A stretch of DNA of 64,000 nt from Siphonodentalium dalli (taxonomy: Eukaryota > Mollusca > Scaphopoda > Gadilida > Siphonodentaliidae): contig CP136065.1 of assembly GCA_032622095.1 (NCBI GenBank), positions 42,259,503 to 42,323,502 on the forward strand, in the 5' to 3' direction. The notes beneath the pieces are model-generated. The model saw only the letters and a list, made by a program, of their open reading frames with translations. It did no database searches and was not told where the DNA came from. The position numbers and the translations under genes were made by a program. Below are positions 34,981 to 45,610 of the stretch, piece after piece (within the stretch, counting starts at the first letter, position 1; each line of letters starts with the position of its first letter).

Positions 34981-35640
34981 CCCCATGCAGGTGTGGAGAG
35001 ACGTTAAGTTTTTTCATAAATGTGTTTCTTCTTCTTATTCTTCTTCCGATTACAGTCCACCATCAACAGGCTGATGATTATGACTAATTTATTTTGGCAA
35101 CGACTGGCGATAATTTCTCTTCATGATTAGGGTTTGTGATAAAATAATTGATTTGATTTGATTTGAATTTGATTTGAATTTGGAAGTCATGATTAGTTGA
35201 TTGGATTCTTTACTGGGTCGATTGGGTTTTCTGGGACGTCCAGCATGGATATAGTTGGTTCATCATCCTGGTCCTGAACTCATCGACTGGAATGATGGTG
35301 ACTATTTCCGTTGGTATAGCATTCCATTCTCTTATGGTCCGGGGAAAGACACTTGTATACAAGGAAATTTATTCAAACAGATATAAGGCTTTCTTCTCAA
35401 TCTACAGTTGCCATGTCTGTCCACCCGAATAACATTTACATGTACATGTACATCGAGGGTATGGAGATATCATGACCCCACCCCTCCCCCACCCCCACAT
35501 GACACACACGAAGATCAAAAGGGGCGTGGGGACAAATATAACTTGGGAGCGTAGCCTGTTCAAGGCGAAAACAAATGGAACTTTCAAGGTAGTAAACCAA
35601 CCCACATACACCCACCCCAACCACAGCAGGGACCCTTTCG
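34981..35640. other. Non-coding interval
   Basis: Simple-sequence patches (TTCTTCTTCTTATTCTTCTTCC near 35026, GATTTGATTTGAATTTGATTTG near 35150, C-rich near 35472) and no gene that I can support. Confidence 0.4.
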
Positions 35641-36430
35641 CCACGTCCCTGAGTATGCGATTGTTGCTGACTGGTGTCATAGACATGCGTGTGAATGTGG
35701 TGAACGTTATCATCATCCGCGTTGTATTTTCCTAACCCAATCGAATTATTTTACAATGGTAACTTTTGCGATTGAGTTTACCGACAAAAAGCACGAGCGG
35801 TCCACCCCCGGATCCTGAAAGTTCAAAGTTGAATCATATTTTGATCGACATATTTAGTAACTCGTAAAACAAGATAACCACCAAACAAAACGTAAGTATC
35901 AGACACTACATTATTTTAGGTACATCCCAATTTATCGACAGAGAAATACAGCGCATGCTTTTAAATGTTTAGATGTTTACTAGTGAGTTGTCATGTGTAC
36001 ATTGTATAGTATTATTCAAAATCAGTGTCTATCGCACTGTCCGGAATTGTGTGCACGAAATAGGGTTAGCGATGTGTTGCCGTTCGCTTTGTCAACAATA
36101 ATTAATGTTCAAGGAGGCATATAGCACTGCGACATGTTATGATTATTTTGTATTGGAATGTGTATTATTCAGTCCCATTATCTACAACACGCGTACGTGC
36201 ATGAAACTACATGAACACAAAAGATCATTATATATTGTCGGAAGAACGGAAATACATCGGCGAAATCGGAGGGAATTCCCCTACTCGTTACAACTTTTGA
36301 GTTTCGTTTCGTCATCAGACGGAGCTAAATTTAGGAATGACTCAGATCATATCTTGTGCGTTGGACTGTTTCGTCCAGTTGGTATGTTTAATTTTGAAGC
36401 TCTATAATTCGCAAGAACTAGAACAGTTTG
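35640..36430. repeat. Diverged inverted copy of 13470-14200
   Basis: Read on the minus strand it follows the same order as block A. Examples are AACACATCGCTAACCCTATT against the 13829 region, ATGACTCAGATTC-like words near 36330, and CCGGATC beside the AAAGTTCAAACTT-type stretch near 35815. It also retains the segment near 33100 that block A lacks. The 100-codon ORF at 36105 is not conserved in the other copies. Confidence 0.6.
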
Positions 36431-36930
36431 AAGAGATCGAACTAGGGTTGAGAGACCTGGGGGTGTCAAAATGGAGACTTCTCTACCTTAGATGTTAAAA
36501 CTTGTTTATACCATAAATGCCTGTGCTATTGTGTAACACCTGTTTTGTAAATTTCATCTTTACGCCCTGCTGTGGGTATAATTGACTGCTGTGGGTTTAA
36601 TGTTCAAACGGTATTCCATGGGTTAAACGTTTATACCCATAGTAGAACTACATCGTAGTTAGCAATATAAATCTTCTGTTACATTGGAAGTTACATTGGA
36701 AGTTGTTATAATAATCAGTTATCATATCCTGTAATATCAATTAAATATTAGGAAAATTGCCTTCATTTCCATAAAACGTAGCTTGCTATGGTGTGATATG
36801 AATTAGGAAACATATGAATGGAATATCAAGTGACTGATGACTTGGAAATAGGATGACGTCATGACGTAAAACTATGCATCACTACGCGTGACAAAATCGA
36901 AAAAGAACTCTAGTTTTCGAGAAACCCATA
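36431..36930. other. Non-coding interval next to the composite element
   Basis: No gene. Motifs similar to the element end (ACCCATAGTAGAAC near 36640) occur outside the left arm and may be remnants of a related copy. Confidence 0.35.
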
Positions 36931-37540
36931 CCCACGGTAGAACAAGTTGAAACCAGCTTTACCCACGGTATAAAATGTTGAAACCAACTTATTTTTAAGA
37001 AATATATATTGTTCACGAAAATGACAGTGAAAAATAACGGAATTTGTGGTGGCTATTGGCAAATTGACGATGAACGATACACACCAGTGACTTTTTCCAG
37101 AAATTAACGATTTTGGTAAGCCCGGGCTGAGTCCTAACTTATTTGCCAACTTTGTTCGTGCTAACATTACTACATCATACCATATCACCACTTGATAGGA
37201 ATTTTTTTTTTTGGTTAATCTGGATTGTCCTGCCACTTGGAGCGAAACATTAATTTTTTGTTGTAAAATCTCTCTGTTTCACATAATTTTTTGTTTGAAC
37301 ATTATTATTCAAACGGATATTGCAATGATGCCAAAATATTTAATCCATATGGTGTAGTAGTTATCGGACAAGCAGATGTAGAAAGAAGTTAACAGAAAGT
37401 TTTAACAGTTGCGAGACACTGAATTTTAGCAAATTTACCAAATTTCCTAATTGATCATAATGGGACCCATCACGACTCGTTCGCTTAAGTGATTGAAGGC
37501 GTGTTCAGACCCCCATTTACAACAACAACAACACATTTTA
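36931..37540. mobile_element. Left inverted-repeat arm of a ~5.7-kb composite element
   Basis: Begins CCCACGGTAGAACAAGTTGA. In inverted order it matches 42260-42640: the words AAATATATATTGTTCA, GGTGGCTATTG, AGTAGTTATC, ATGTAGAAA, TAATGGGACC and ACAACAACAAC occur in mirrored succession. The arms are diverged with unequal spacing. No transposase seen. Confidence 0.65.
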
Positions 37541-40122
37541 TTGATAACAGTTAAGATAAAAATGCATCGACGTCGAAATTCTACTGAACTATTTGATATA
37601 AACAATGACACCAATGTATACATATAGTCTCGCAGATATCAAACAAAATCACGTTTGTTGTCAACGATATTGTTAGTGTCCCTCTAAATAATAAGAAATA
37701 TAGAACATTAATATTAATAAGAATCCCCACTATAGTATCAGTACACCAAGGTGTCAGTTCTCTCAGTTTTATATTACCAGTATATCTAAAGCAAAAGCAA
37801 AATAGTATGATGTGTAGCTGAGAGAACATTGTCATATATTCAGTTCGCTGGGTGTTAAGGACTTAAAATAGGGTAGGTAGCTTCCAAACCATCGAAAAAT
37901 CGTCTTTCTTATTTGCCGTTTGCTTTTTTGTAAGGGTAGAGGGGGTCCCAAAAAGAGTGAAAATTCGCCTTTCGTATTTGCCAGCCGATTATTGCAAAGT
38001 GTCCTAGGATTTAGGATTCAGCCCGTCAATATAAACTGTTTACTTCCTGAGCACTACCATCTGTCCGCACCTCAGTTAAAACTGAGATTTATTTATTTAT
38101 TTATTATTCGTACAATAACAAATGATATATAACAACAAAATGGTGTGATAAGTATTGTACATGATCATGGTTTGTCGTCTTCCTGCTGCTCCTGTATTGA
38201 GATATATAAAACATGAAGGATGGTGGATATTTAAAGATATCTTAGATCATACCCACTCAGTTCTTGGTGTTTTCATGACATAACATAGCGCAGGTAATCA
38301 CAAAATAAGTTAAAACTGTATTTTTCTTATTTGCCAGCCGCTTTTTGTAAAGTGTCCCAGGGTGTTGGAAACCAACACAGCCTTATATATCGTATATTGC
38401 CTGATAGAATAGCCATCGATTGATACTGAGACCATAATCCCTTCCGTGCGTGACGTGTTCAACACTTCCGCTAGGGTGGGGTACATAAACAGTGGAAAAT
38501 TGCCAGCCACTTGTTGTGAAGTGCCACATGGTGCAGGCTTTCGGGAACCAACACATTCATGGTGTGTGTATATCCTGGTAAAAAAAATACCTTTGGCCAC
38601 ACGCTTAGTTAATATTGAGATCATATAATTTCAGTATGTGGTGTGACTGGTGTCGTCTGGACTTCAAATAGAATAGGGGTCCTCAAACAGAAAGTGTGCC
38701 TTGCTTATTTGCCAGCCACCTTTATGATCCAAATCCATCTATATAAATTGTGTACTACCCATGGTCCATAGACTTAGTTAATCTTGGAAGGATGTCATTC
38801 CAGTTCGGTGTGTGTCATTGTGTACAGGTGTCCAAAAAACAGTTAAGAATCACATTTTTTTTTTCGACAGTCACTTTTTGTAAAGTGTCCCTCGCTGTCG
38901 GGTACCAACCCATATATAACAATTGTGTATTTCCTCATCAGAGCCTAGTCGTATGTCCACACCGTCGTTTGACATTGAGAGCACATTCATTCAGTTCGTG
39001 ATGGGTTCAATAGTTTACATGTGGTAGACATTACCGTAGAGGGTCCATCAAAACAGTGAAAATTCGCCTTTATCGTTCGCCATTCGCTTTTTGTAAGGTA
39101 CCAAATGCTTTCGTGAACCAACCTATCATTGAATATTGCATCTTTTCTGATAGAATAACTATTCGGCCCCATGCAATCTCTTGTGATATTGATAGCATAT
39201 CCCTTCAGCTAATGGTGTGTTCAAGACTTCAGATAGGGATTGGGGTCCCCTAAGACAGTGAACATTAGCCTTTTTCGTTTGGTAGCCTCTTTTTGTAGGC
39301 TTTAGTGAAGCATCCCATCCATAAAAGATGCGTTTTTCCTGATAATAATACCAATTATCCACACCCCATTTAAATTTGAAAGCATATCCTTTTAGTTCGT
39401 GGTGTGTGTAAGACTCCAAGTGGGAGATTGGGTCCTCAAACAAGACCATTCGCCTTTCGTATTTGCTAGCCACTTCTTATAAAGTGCCCCAGGAGTTCAG
39501 GAGAACCCAACCACCCATAGCAATTGTATATTCCCGATAGCACTACATTTCGTTCACATAATCAGAAAGTTGTGAGAACATATAACTTCAGTTCATGATG
39601 TGTCCAGATATTAAATGAGTTATGAGGTCCCCCAAAACAGTGAGAATTGGCCTTTCTCGTTTGCCAACCGCTTTTTGTAAAGTATCCCAGACATTTGGAA
39701 CTATAAACTCGTCCATACACTATGTGTTTTTCCTTATATAGCGTCCACTCTACACTATCAGTTAAAATCGGGAACATATTCTTTCAGTTCGTGGTGTGTT
39801 CGACTTCAAATGTGGTAGGGCATCAAAACAAAGAAAATTCATGGCTTCGTATTTTACAGCCGTCTTTTTGTAAAGTGCCCTAGGATTTCGGGAACCAAAC
39901 CACTCATACAAATTCTGTATAATCCATGATAGCACTATACCTTTCGTTCACGCACTCATTTAATATTGGGAGCTTATATCCTTTCAGTTTATTGTGTGTT
40001 TAAGTCTTTAAATTGGGGTAGGGGGCCCTCAAAACAAAACAAAAATCTACTTTCGTTGAACCTTTTGTAAAGTGCTCTATATGATTTCAGGGACTGGACT
40101 ACCCATATAAATTGTATATGCC

Positions 40123-41523
40123 CTGACAGCCACTGTGTGGGAACTACTCCTGACGATTTGGTTCTCTATCGAGTTTCGTGATCATTTTTGAGCGACGATT
40201 CCGATTCTCAATCGAGCAATCGCGGCATAAAACATACAACAGTGTTTCTCGAGTTTCGTAGCGACAAAACACATTCAGCCTCGTTTAAGCGGACGAATGG
40301 CAGATCCCAGGGTAGTGGGTTTTGGAATCATCCAGAAATGCTTCGCCATGTACTGTATGTGGCGAATATCATCCCCAGATACACCGCACAGCAATACGAC
40401 ATCGAGGTCCTTGTATACAATGAGGGTATGCTGCGGCTTCTGGTTTCCATCTCCAATCTTTGCTTGGAAATAATAGCATCGCCATTTATGAGGAATATAT
40501 ATTCAAAACCGTGCAAATGTTTTTCTTTGGCGAAACGGTTTTGCAAAAACAACATCCAACAACTGAACAACAAACAGAAAAAAAAAATTCTTAATTCGTT
40601 GGTACACGTATTTGCTTCACTGCGCCTAAACAACATACAAGAGAAACGCATACTATTACATATAATTCACTTAAAAGTATCGTAAAATAAATTGCTCTCA
40701 AATTAGGTTCAATTCCTGTCCCAGTTTATACTAAACATAAAGCAAAACAACTATTGCCCAGTAACATAGGTTGAATTTGTGATCCCTCTGGCTGAAACTT
40801 CGTATGTTATACCCCTCAATCAATACAAAAACTTCAGGAACGAGATGTGTCAAATTTACGTGCACGTGAAGATAAATAATGTCCGTAAGAAACAACGATA
40901 TGGCATGGGCTCGATAATTGTTTGCATGTCGTAACTTTGTGACAAATAGATGTTATAATTGTGAACAGATAACTATTTAGGTAATATGAACCCTATTCTA
41001 TATCTTGTTTTAGCCAAATAATTGTTTGAACATGAATTTGGCGTTAGATGTGGACATATAAAAACTACTCCGGACATATGTAGAGAACCGGAGCCACCGC
41101 TATTAAGTTTCAATGAATCCGAGCCCTCAATCGAGAACCGGAACCTTCACCAGATTTTCATTATAGATTTTTTTTTTAAATGCGAGTTATAATTGATTTT
41201 TTAGCATCCCCCAGTGGGTGTCACGGGCGCCATATTTTCATAGTTACGAAAAATTGTTTATTAATATTAGTTTGTGAAAATGTTGTGGAAATGAAGAATT
41301 TTCCTCGCCAACTGTCAAATACCGAGTAATTTCGCAATAACATTTGAAATTCTGACGATAAACTGACCCTATTTTGCGACAAATATTAATAACCTTCACT
41401 TGTGCGTCCATTGCTCATGTTGGAATGAGAATCGGAATCGGAAACTTTGCTCGGTAGAGAATGTAAATAAAGCTCGGTATAGAACCAAATCTTCAGGAGT
41501 AGTTCCCCAGCAGTGTTGTTAGC
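40123..41523. mobile_element. 1,385-bp DNA transposon with ~35-bp TIRs inside the satellite
   Basis: The element spans 40131-41515. The left end CACTGTGTGGGAACTACTCC is inverted at the right (GGAGTAGTTCCCCAGCAGTG), and the complementarity runs on through GATTTGGTTCTCTATCGAG. The flanks CTGACAGC and TTGTTAGC look like a diverged 8-bp target duplication. Removing the element and one flank restores the satellite word CCCTGACAGCGCTACATTTC. An 8-bp duplication with CA..TG ends suits the hAT or P superfamilies; neither is proved. Confidence 0.75.
40188..40685 (+). CDS. Unrecognised 165-codon ORF carried by the transposon
   Basis: I do not recognise this protein. The ATG lies 57 bp inside the transposon's left end, and the ORF is the longest non-repetitive reading frame in the window outside the TRIM-like genes. 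The N-terminus is Ser/Asp-rich (MSDDSDSQSSNRG). The middle has WNHPEMLRHVLYVANIIPRY and a hydrophobic stretch (MLRLLVSISNLCLEIIASPF). The C-terminal third is Lys/Asn-rich with a run of lysines (NNKQKKKILNSL). No DDE catalytic triad, zinc finger or BED motif can be read in it. It may be a truncated transposase N-terminus, a captured gene fragment or chance. Composition is AT-rich like its surroundings. Confidence 0.35.
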   Translation: MSDDSDSQSSNRGIKHTTVFLEFRSDKTHSASFKRTNGRSQGSGFWNHPEMLRHVLYVANIIPRYTAQQYDIEVLVYNEGMLRLLVSISNLCLEIIASPFMRNIYSKPCKCFSLAKRFCKNNIQQLNNKQKKKILNSLVHVFASLRLNNIQEKRILLHIIHLKVS

Positions 41524-42259
41524 GCTACATTTCGTTCACATTGTTAGTTAATATGTATATCATACAGCATACCTGTAGTGCGTTTTGTGTCCAATAGTTT
41601 AAATGGATTAAGGGATCCCACACAACAAAAATTATTCACCTTTTTGTAAAGTGCCAAATGGTTTCGGGACCCAACCCAGCCATACACATTGTGTATGTCC
41701 TGAAATTATTACCCTTTGCTCACGTCCTCAATATTGAGAGCAATCATTCCAGTTAGTGGTGTGTTCAACTAAAACACTTCGATTTGGGTAGGGGGTCCTC
41801 AAAATATCTCATCCGGCTTATTTATAAGCCGCTTTTTGAAAACCGACACATGCAGGCTTTCTGGAAACGAGCCACCTATATAAATTATGTAGTCCCTGAT
41901 AGAACTACCTTTCGTTCACATCCTCGGTTAGTATAGAGAGCATATAGCTTCAGTTTGTATTGTGTTCAAGACTTCATTTCGAATGGAAAATTCGCCTCTT
42001 CCATTTGTCACGCAGTGCCACACTATTTCGGGAACCAACTCATCCATAAACATTGTGTATTTCCTTATATAACTACCTTTGTCCACACCCCCAGTTAACA
42101 TTGAGATCATATCCTTTCAGTGACATATAATAGGGTAGGGTACCTCAAAATATAGAACACGTTTGAGCTAACGCTTAAAATACAATATCCATTGTTTCAA
42201 AATTTTGGTCGAAATAGAGAGACTCTAACAATCACTTATGGCAGCAACAATTATTTTGT

Positions 42260-42640
42260 GCTGCATAAGTTATGTAGTTGTTGTTGTTGTAACTAGGGGT
42301 TGGAAGACTGAGGGCATCTTTAACCACATGCGCGATGTCTACGGATCCGGTTTTCATCACATGAATCATGATTTGGTCCCATTAGAATAATTTAGAAAAG
42401 TATGTCGTTATCGTAAATTTGTATCATTTCTTCCAAAACATGTTCGGGGAGAGGTCGCTAAATTTCTTTCAAATTATTTCTACATGTGACGTCCAGATAA
42501 CTACTGCGCCATAAGAATTATATTGTTTGTCATATGTTGACAATAGCCACCACACATTCCGATATTTTTCACTATCAATTTCATGAACAATATATATTTC
42601 TCCTTCGACAAAAATTGGGTTCAACTTGTTCTACCGTGGG
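42260..42640. mobile_element. Right inverted-repeat arm of the ~5.7-kb composite element
   Basis: Ends TCAACTTGTTCTACCGTGGG, the inverse of the left arm's first bases. Contains GACAATAGCCACCACACATT and GTTGTTGTTGTAACTAGG in mirrored order to the left arm. The 81-codon ORF at 42534 is not conserved in the left arm. Confidence 0.65.
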
Positions 42641-43331
42641 AGGGGGCGGTACCGACCACTTTTGGCGTTTGGCCGCTGCAATAATTCCTTATAGCGTCGT
42701 TTGTTTGTGTATCTTGGTGAGGATACATTTTAAAAGTAAACAGCGGAGTAATTTAATTCACGGAACAAATCAAAACTAATAATTATGGAATAAATAAAAT
42801 ACACCCATCGTATCACAGAAAGGGTCAGGTTTACTATACGTTTTCAACTTTTCGGTGAAAAAGACAATTATATCGTGCAAAATTCTACAACAACTGTCTA
42901 AATTTCTAAATCATGGAAGCAACAGTATATTTTAATGAATGAACTTCGTCTCAAAGTTGATATAACTGCTTTGTGAATGAAAATTGCCACCCAGCTGTCG
43001 TCTGTCATTTTTTTTGCGACTCTCGTGTCTGTTTATTTACGCGCACTCAATGTATCTTGATAGATAGACTGGTTCCTGGTCGATAGCTGCAAAAATCTTA
43101 AAAGATAGTACTTTAAATATATTTTATTTGTATATCGAATAATACAAAAGGGATTGGGGACAAGTTACAAGACTTACTTTGTCCCTCTCCCTAGATAGTA
43201 ACCTGACCCCTCGAGCTATAGCAGCCGAAAGTAGCAAATTGTAACCACTTGCGTTATTGCATGAGGTTTTATTGTGGTTTCATTCGTGGTGAAAATTTGC
43301 TGATCTCGTCTACTATAAGTATATTCTATAT
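42641..43331. other. Non-coding interval
   Basis: No gene, RNA or repeat recognised. Confidence 0.35.
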
Positions 43332-43784
43332 TTAAAGGTACTCATTCCGATCCGATGGTCCCCATATAATCAGATTCCAACAACAACAACATTTTCTGAA
43401 AGCCTCTTCAGTTATCAGAATCGATTAATTGCCCAAAAATAATGCTAACCACAGTCAACTATAGTATAAAATTGCCCAAAACGTGTTATCTATCGACATT
43501 TTATTCAACGAAATATGGCCGAATTTTAAAATTTCTGATATCCAAAGCACTTGATTTTAGAGTTATCCATCTTCATCCGCAATTTAGTCCGAGACCGTCG
43601 CCTTGACGAATTTTGTCCAGGCCACTAATAAGTGCATATCTCTAAAATAACAAATTTCAAAATTCGGTATCTGAACACTCTGGGCTCCGATGCTTGGGTT
43701 CCTCGACTAGTTTCAAATATTGGTTACCCCCGAAGCCAAACTAATAGTAATTTGGGAGCGTTAATTCGGATTATGCATCTTTAA
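43332..43784. mobile_element. TTAA-flanked MITE (AGGTACTCAAT family), second copy
   Basis: Left end TTAAAGGTACTCATTCCGA. The right end (GGATTATGCATCTTTAA) is the diverged inverse. The interior shares CACTTGATTTTAGAGTTATC with 59820 and GGGTTCCTCGAC with 19841 and 59978. Confidence 0.7.
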
Positions 43785-44188
43785 CATGCAGCTTGTCTCT
43801 AGTCTCTTATGTTTTACAACAAACTGCCATCTTTACCCAAGTTCTTCGAAATGGACCCACCTCCACCACTTTAGTCATATTTTTCAAATGTTAGAAAATT
43901 TATTCCTGACATAACATCAGTGCGAAATGTTAGACCCAAATTTTCTAATTCTAATTTCTAATTCAATTCAATTTATTTTCTCTGATCATCAAATGTATAT
44001 ATATATCACAGAGCGTGATTTGATTACAAATTAAATAATACAATGTATAAGGGGGTTGTGTATGGGGACATTGGATAATTTATGTATGTGATCATGAGTT
44101 TATGGTGCTACCTCAGAACGCAGCTATAGCAATATCATAAATTATATTGATGTCGGAGTCATTCTTTATGAAGATTTGGTACATTTAC
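43785..44188. other. Non-coding interval
   Basis: Contains a TTCTAATTCAATTCAATTTA stretch near 43953 followed by TATATATATA; no gene. Confidence 0.35.
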
Positions 44189-44331
44189 GAAATAAATACA
44201 CTGCGCGTCGGCGTGTATAGTAGAATTTGAACACAAAGAAACTGATTGTAGGACGACGCGAAGCGGTGTCCTACAATCAGTTTCTGTGGTCAAATTCAGT
44301 GTATTTGCGCATTGTATTTATTTCTTTTGTA
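44189..44331. repeat. Hairpin-forming inverted repeat
   Basis: The inner arms 44237-44254 and 44268-44285 are perfectly complementary over 18 nt (AGAAACTGATTGTAGGAC) around a 13-nt loop. The outer arms (GAATTTGA at 44223 with TCAAATTC at 44290; AAATAAATACA with TGTATTTATTT) extend the pairing with a few bulges. A 105-codon ORF from 44227 starts inside the hairpin and is unsupported. Confidence 0.75.
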
Positions 44332-44540
44332 ATTCGACTGTATGTTTTGGTCGAAACTCTTAATGACATACGTTCAACCTGCTATGTAATAGTCCAATTT
44401 CTAGCTCTGCGTGGTATGATTTTCCATCAAACAGTTCTGCTGTTAGAACTGTATCGTCAAACATCACTATTGAACGGCGACCCCTTTTCATTGCCTTTTT
44501 GGCAAAACAAAATTCCATTAAGACTTATTTTTGTTCTATC

Positions 44541-45140
44541 TTAAAGGGGTACTGTACCCAAGATGTTGTTGTTGGTTTCTATAATCCCCGAGTCGGAGAA
44601 TAAGGTAACAACTTTTCCATTTTTTGAAAGTCTGTTGAGTACGAAGTATTGTTACGGATGGCAAATTTACCGGAATGCAAAAATACAAATTGTCGTTGTC
44701 GAGTAATTTTTGTACAGTTTTCAACCAAATGAATCAAATAAACATTATATTATATGCTTAGCAGTCCCATATACTCATTTAAGTTAGTGTATGGTCACTA
44801 GTCAATGAGTGGCTTGGGTTTTCTCCCCGTATAAGCATAATGTTTCAAACGATCGTGTGTGCAATTGTTTTATTAATCCAGTATCCCTCAATTATAATTT
44901 GATTACGTTTTGTACACGGAAATTCCAATTTTAAGAGACGCCATTTTATGGCTGGAGCCATAAAATCAATTTATATTAAATTATTAACTTTTAAATTATT
45001 AAATTTTAAGATAGCCTATTAACCTGAGCGTTTACAGAATACATCTTCGACTCAAATTACTTATATTTCTATATAGTATCGATAATAGATCGTTGTTATC
45101 ACCGGGAATTTATTGAAAATGGCGTACAGTACCCCTTTAA
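44541..45140. mobile_element. TTAA-flanked MITE (AGGGGTACTGTAC family), 600 bp
   Basis: Starts TTAAAGGGGTACTGTACCC and ends GTACAGTACCCCTTTAA. The termini are perfect inverted repeats of about 17 bp with TTAA at both ends. The interior is non-coding and unlike the palindrome at 11181, so only the ends are shared. Confidence 0.85.
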
Positions 45141-45265
45141 ATAAAATTCAGTATTTTACAGTATGTAGTCATTATATGTCTCTTTCTTCAGTCTTTAGCA
45201 TGACATTAGCCAATGCTCGTGTTGTTTGACTTCTGAAAGTTTGAGGCGTTGGCAGCATTTCACTG

Positions 45266-45292
45266 ATTGTACCACATTTTTTGTGGTACAAT
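45266..45292. repeat. Perfect 11-bp stem hairpin
   Basis: ATTGTACCACA, five T, TGTGGTACAAT. A third copy of the arm (GAATTGTACCACAAAACG) starts at 45306. Function unknown. Confidence 0.7.
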
Positions 45293-45419
45293 TCAGAATA
45301 TCTAGAATTGTACCACAAAACGACGGTCTTGTTTCCATGGGAATACACGATACTGACCAATCAGGATGAGCCTTGTATGTAGGTTTAGGCAAGGTCGTGT
45401 TACAAATATAAATAACATG

Positions 45420-45610
45420 TATATTGTATATAAATAATTTTATGAATGGAGTCATAAATTAATTTTCACTATAATTACCATGTTGTTTGGGTCGTTAATA
45501 TGGTACACGAATGTATTTTTCACTAATCCATAGCTCAAATTCATTCATTTGTTACATATATTCTGTTCAGTATAAAAGGAGATGGTCCCAAAAATGACCG
45601 AATTCAGAAT
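45420..45610. mobile_element. Half copy of the 11181-11541 palindromic MITE
   Basis: Contains ATAATTACCATGTTGTTTG, CATTCATTTGTTACATATAT and GTATAAAAGGAGATGGTCCC as in the right half of 11181-11541. It lacks a left half and a clean right end. Confidence 0.65.

Larger units (their letters stand above)
37860..42140. repeat. Diverged satellite with ~200-bp period, about 14 units
   Basis: Each unit contains a GCCAGCCGCTTTTTGTAAAG-like word, then CGGGAACCAACC, TGATAGAACTACC, a TTAATATTGAGAGCATAT-like word, TTCAGTTCGTGGTGTGTTC and GGGTAGGGGGTCCTCAAAAC. Unit starts fall near 37975, 38330, 38500, 38708, 38870, 39075, 39278, 39460, 39660, 39855, 40055, 41640, 41822 and 42008, spaced 160-210 bp apart apart from the first gap and the transposon. 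It is interrupted by 40131-41515. Many short ORFs within it are repeat by-products. Confidence 0.75.
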
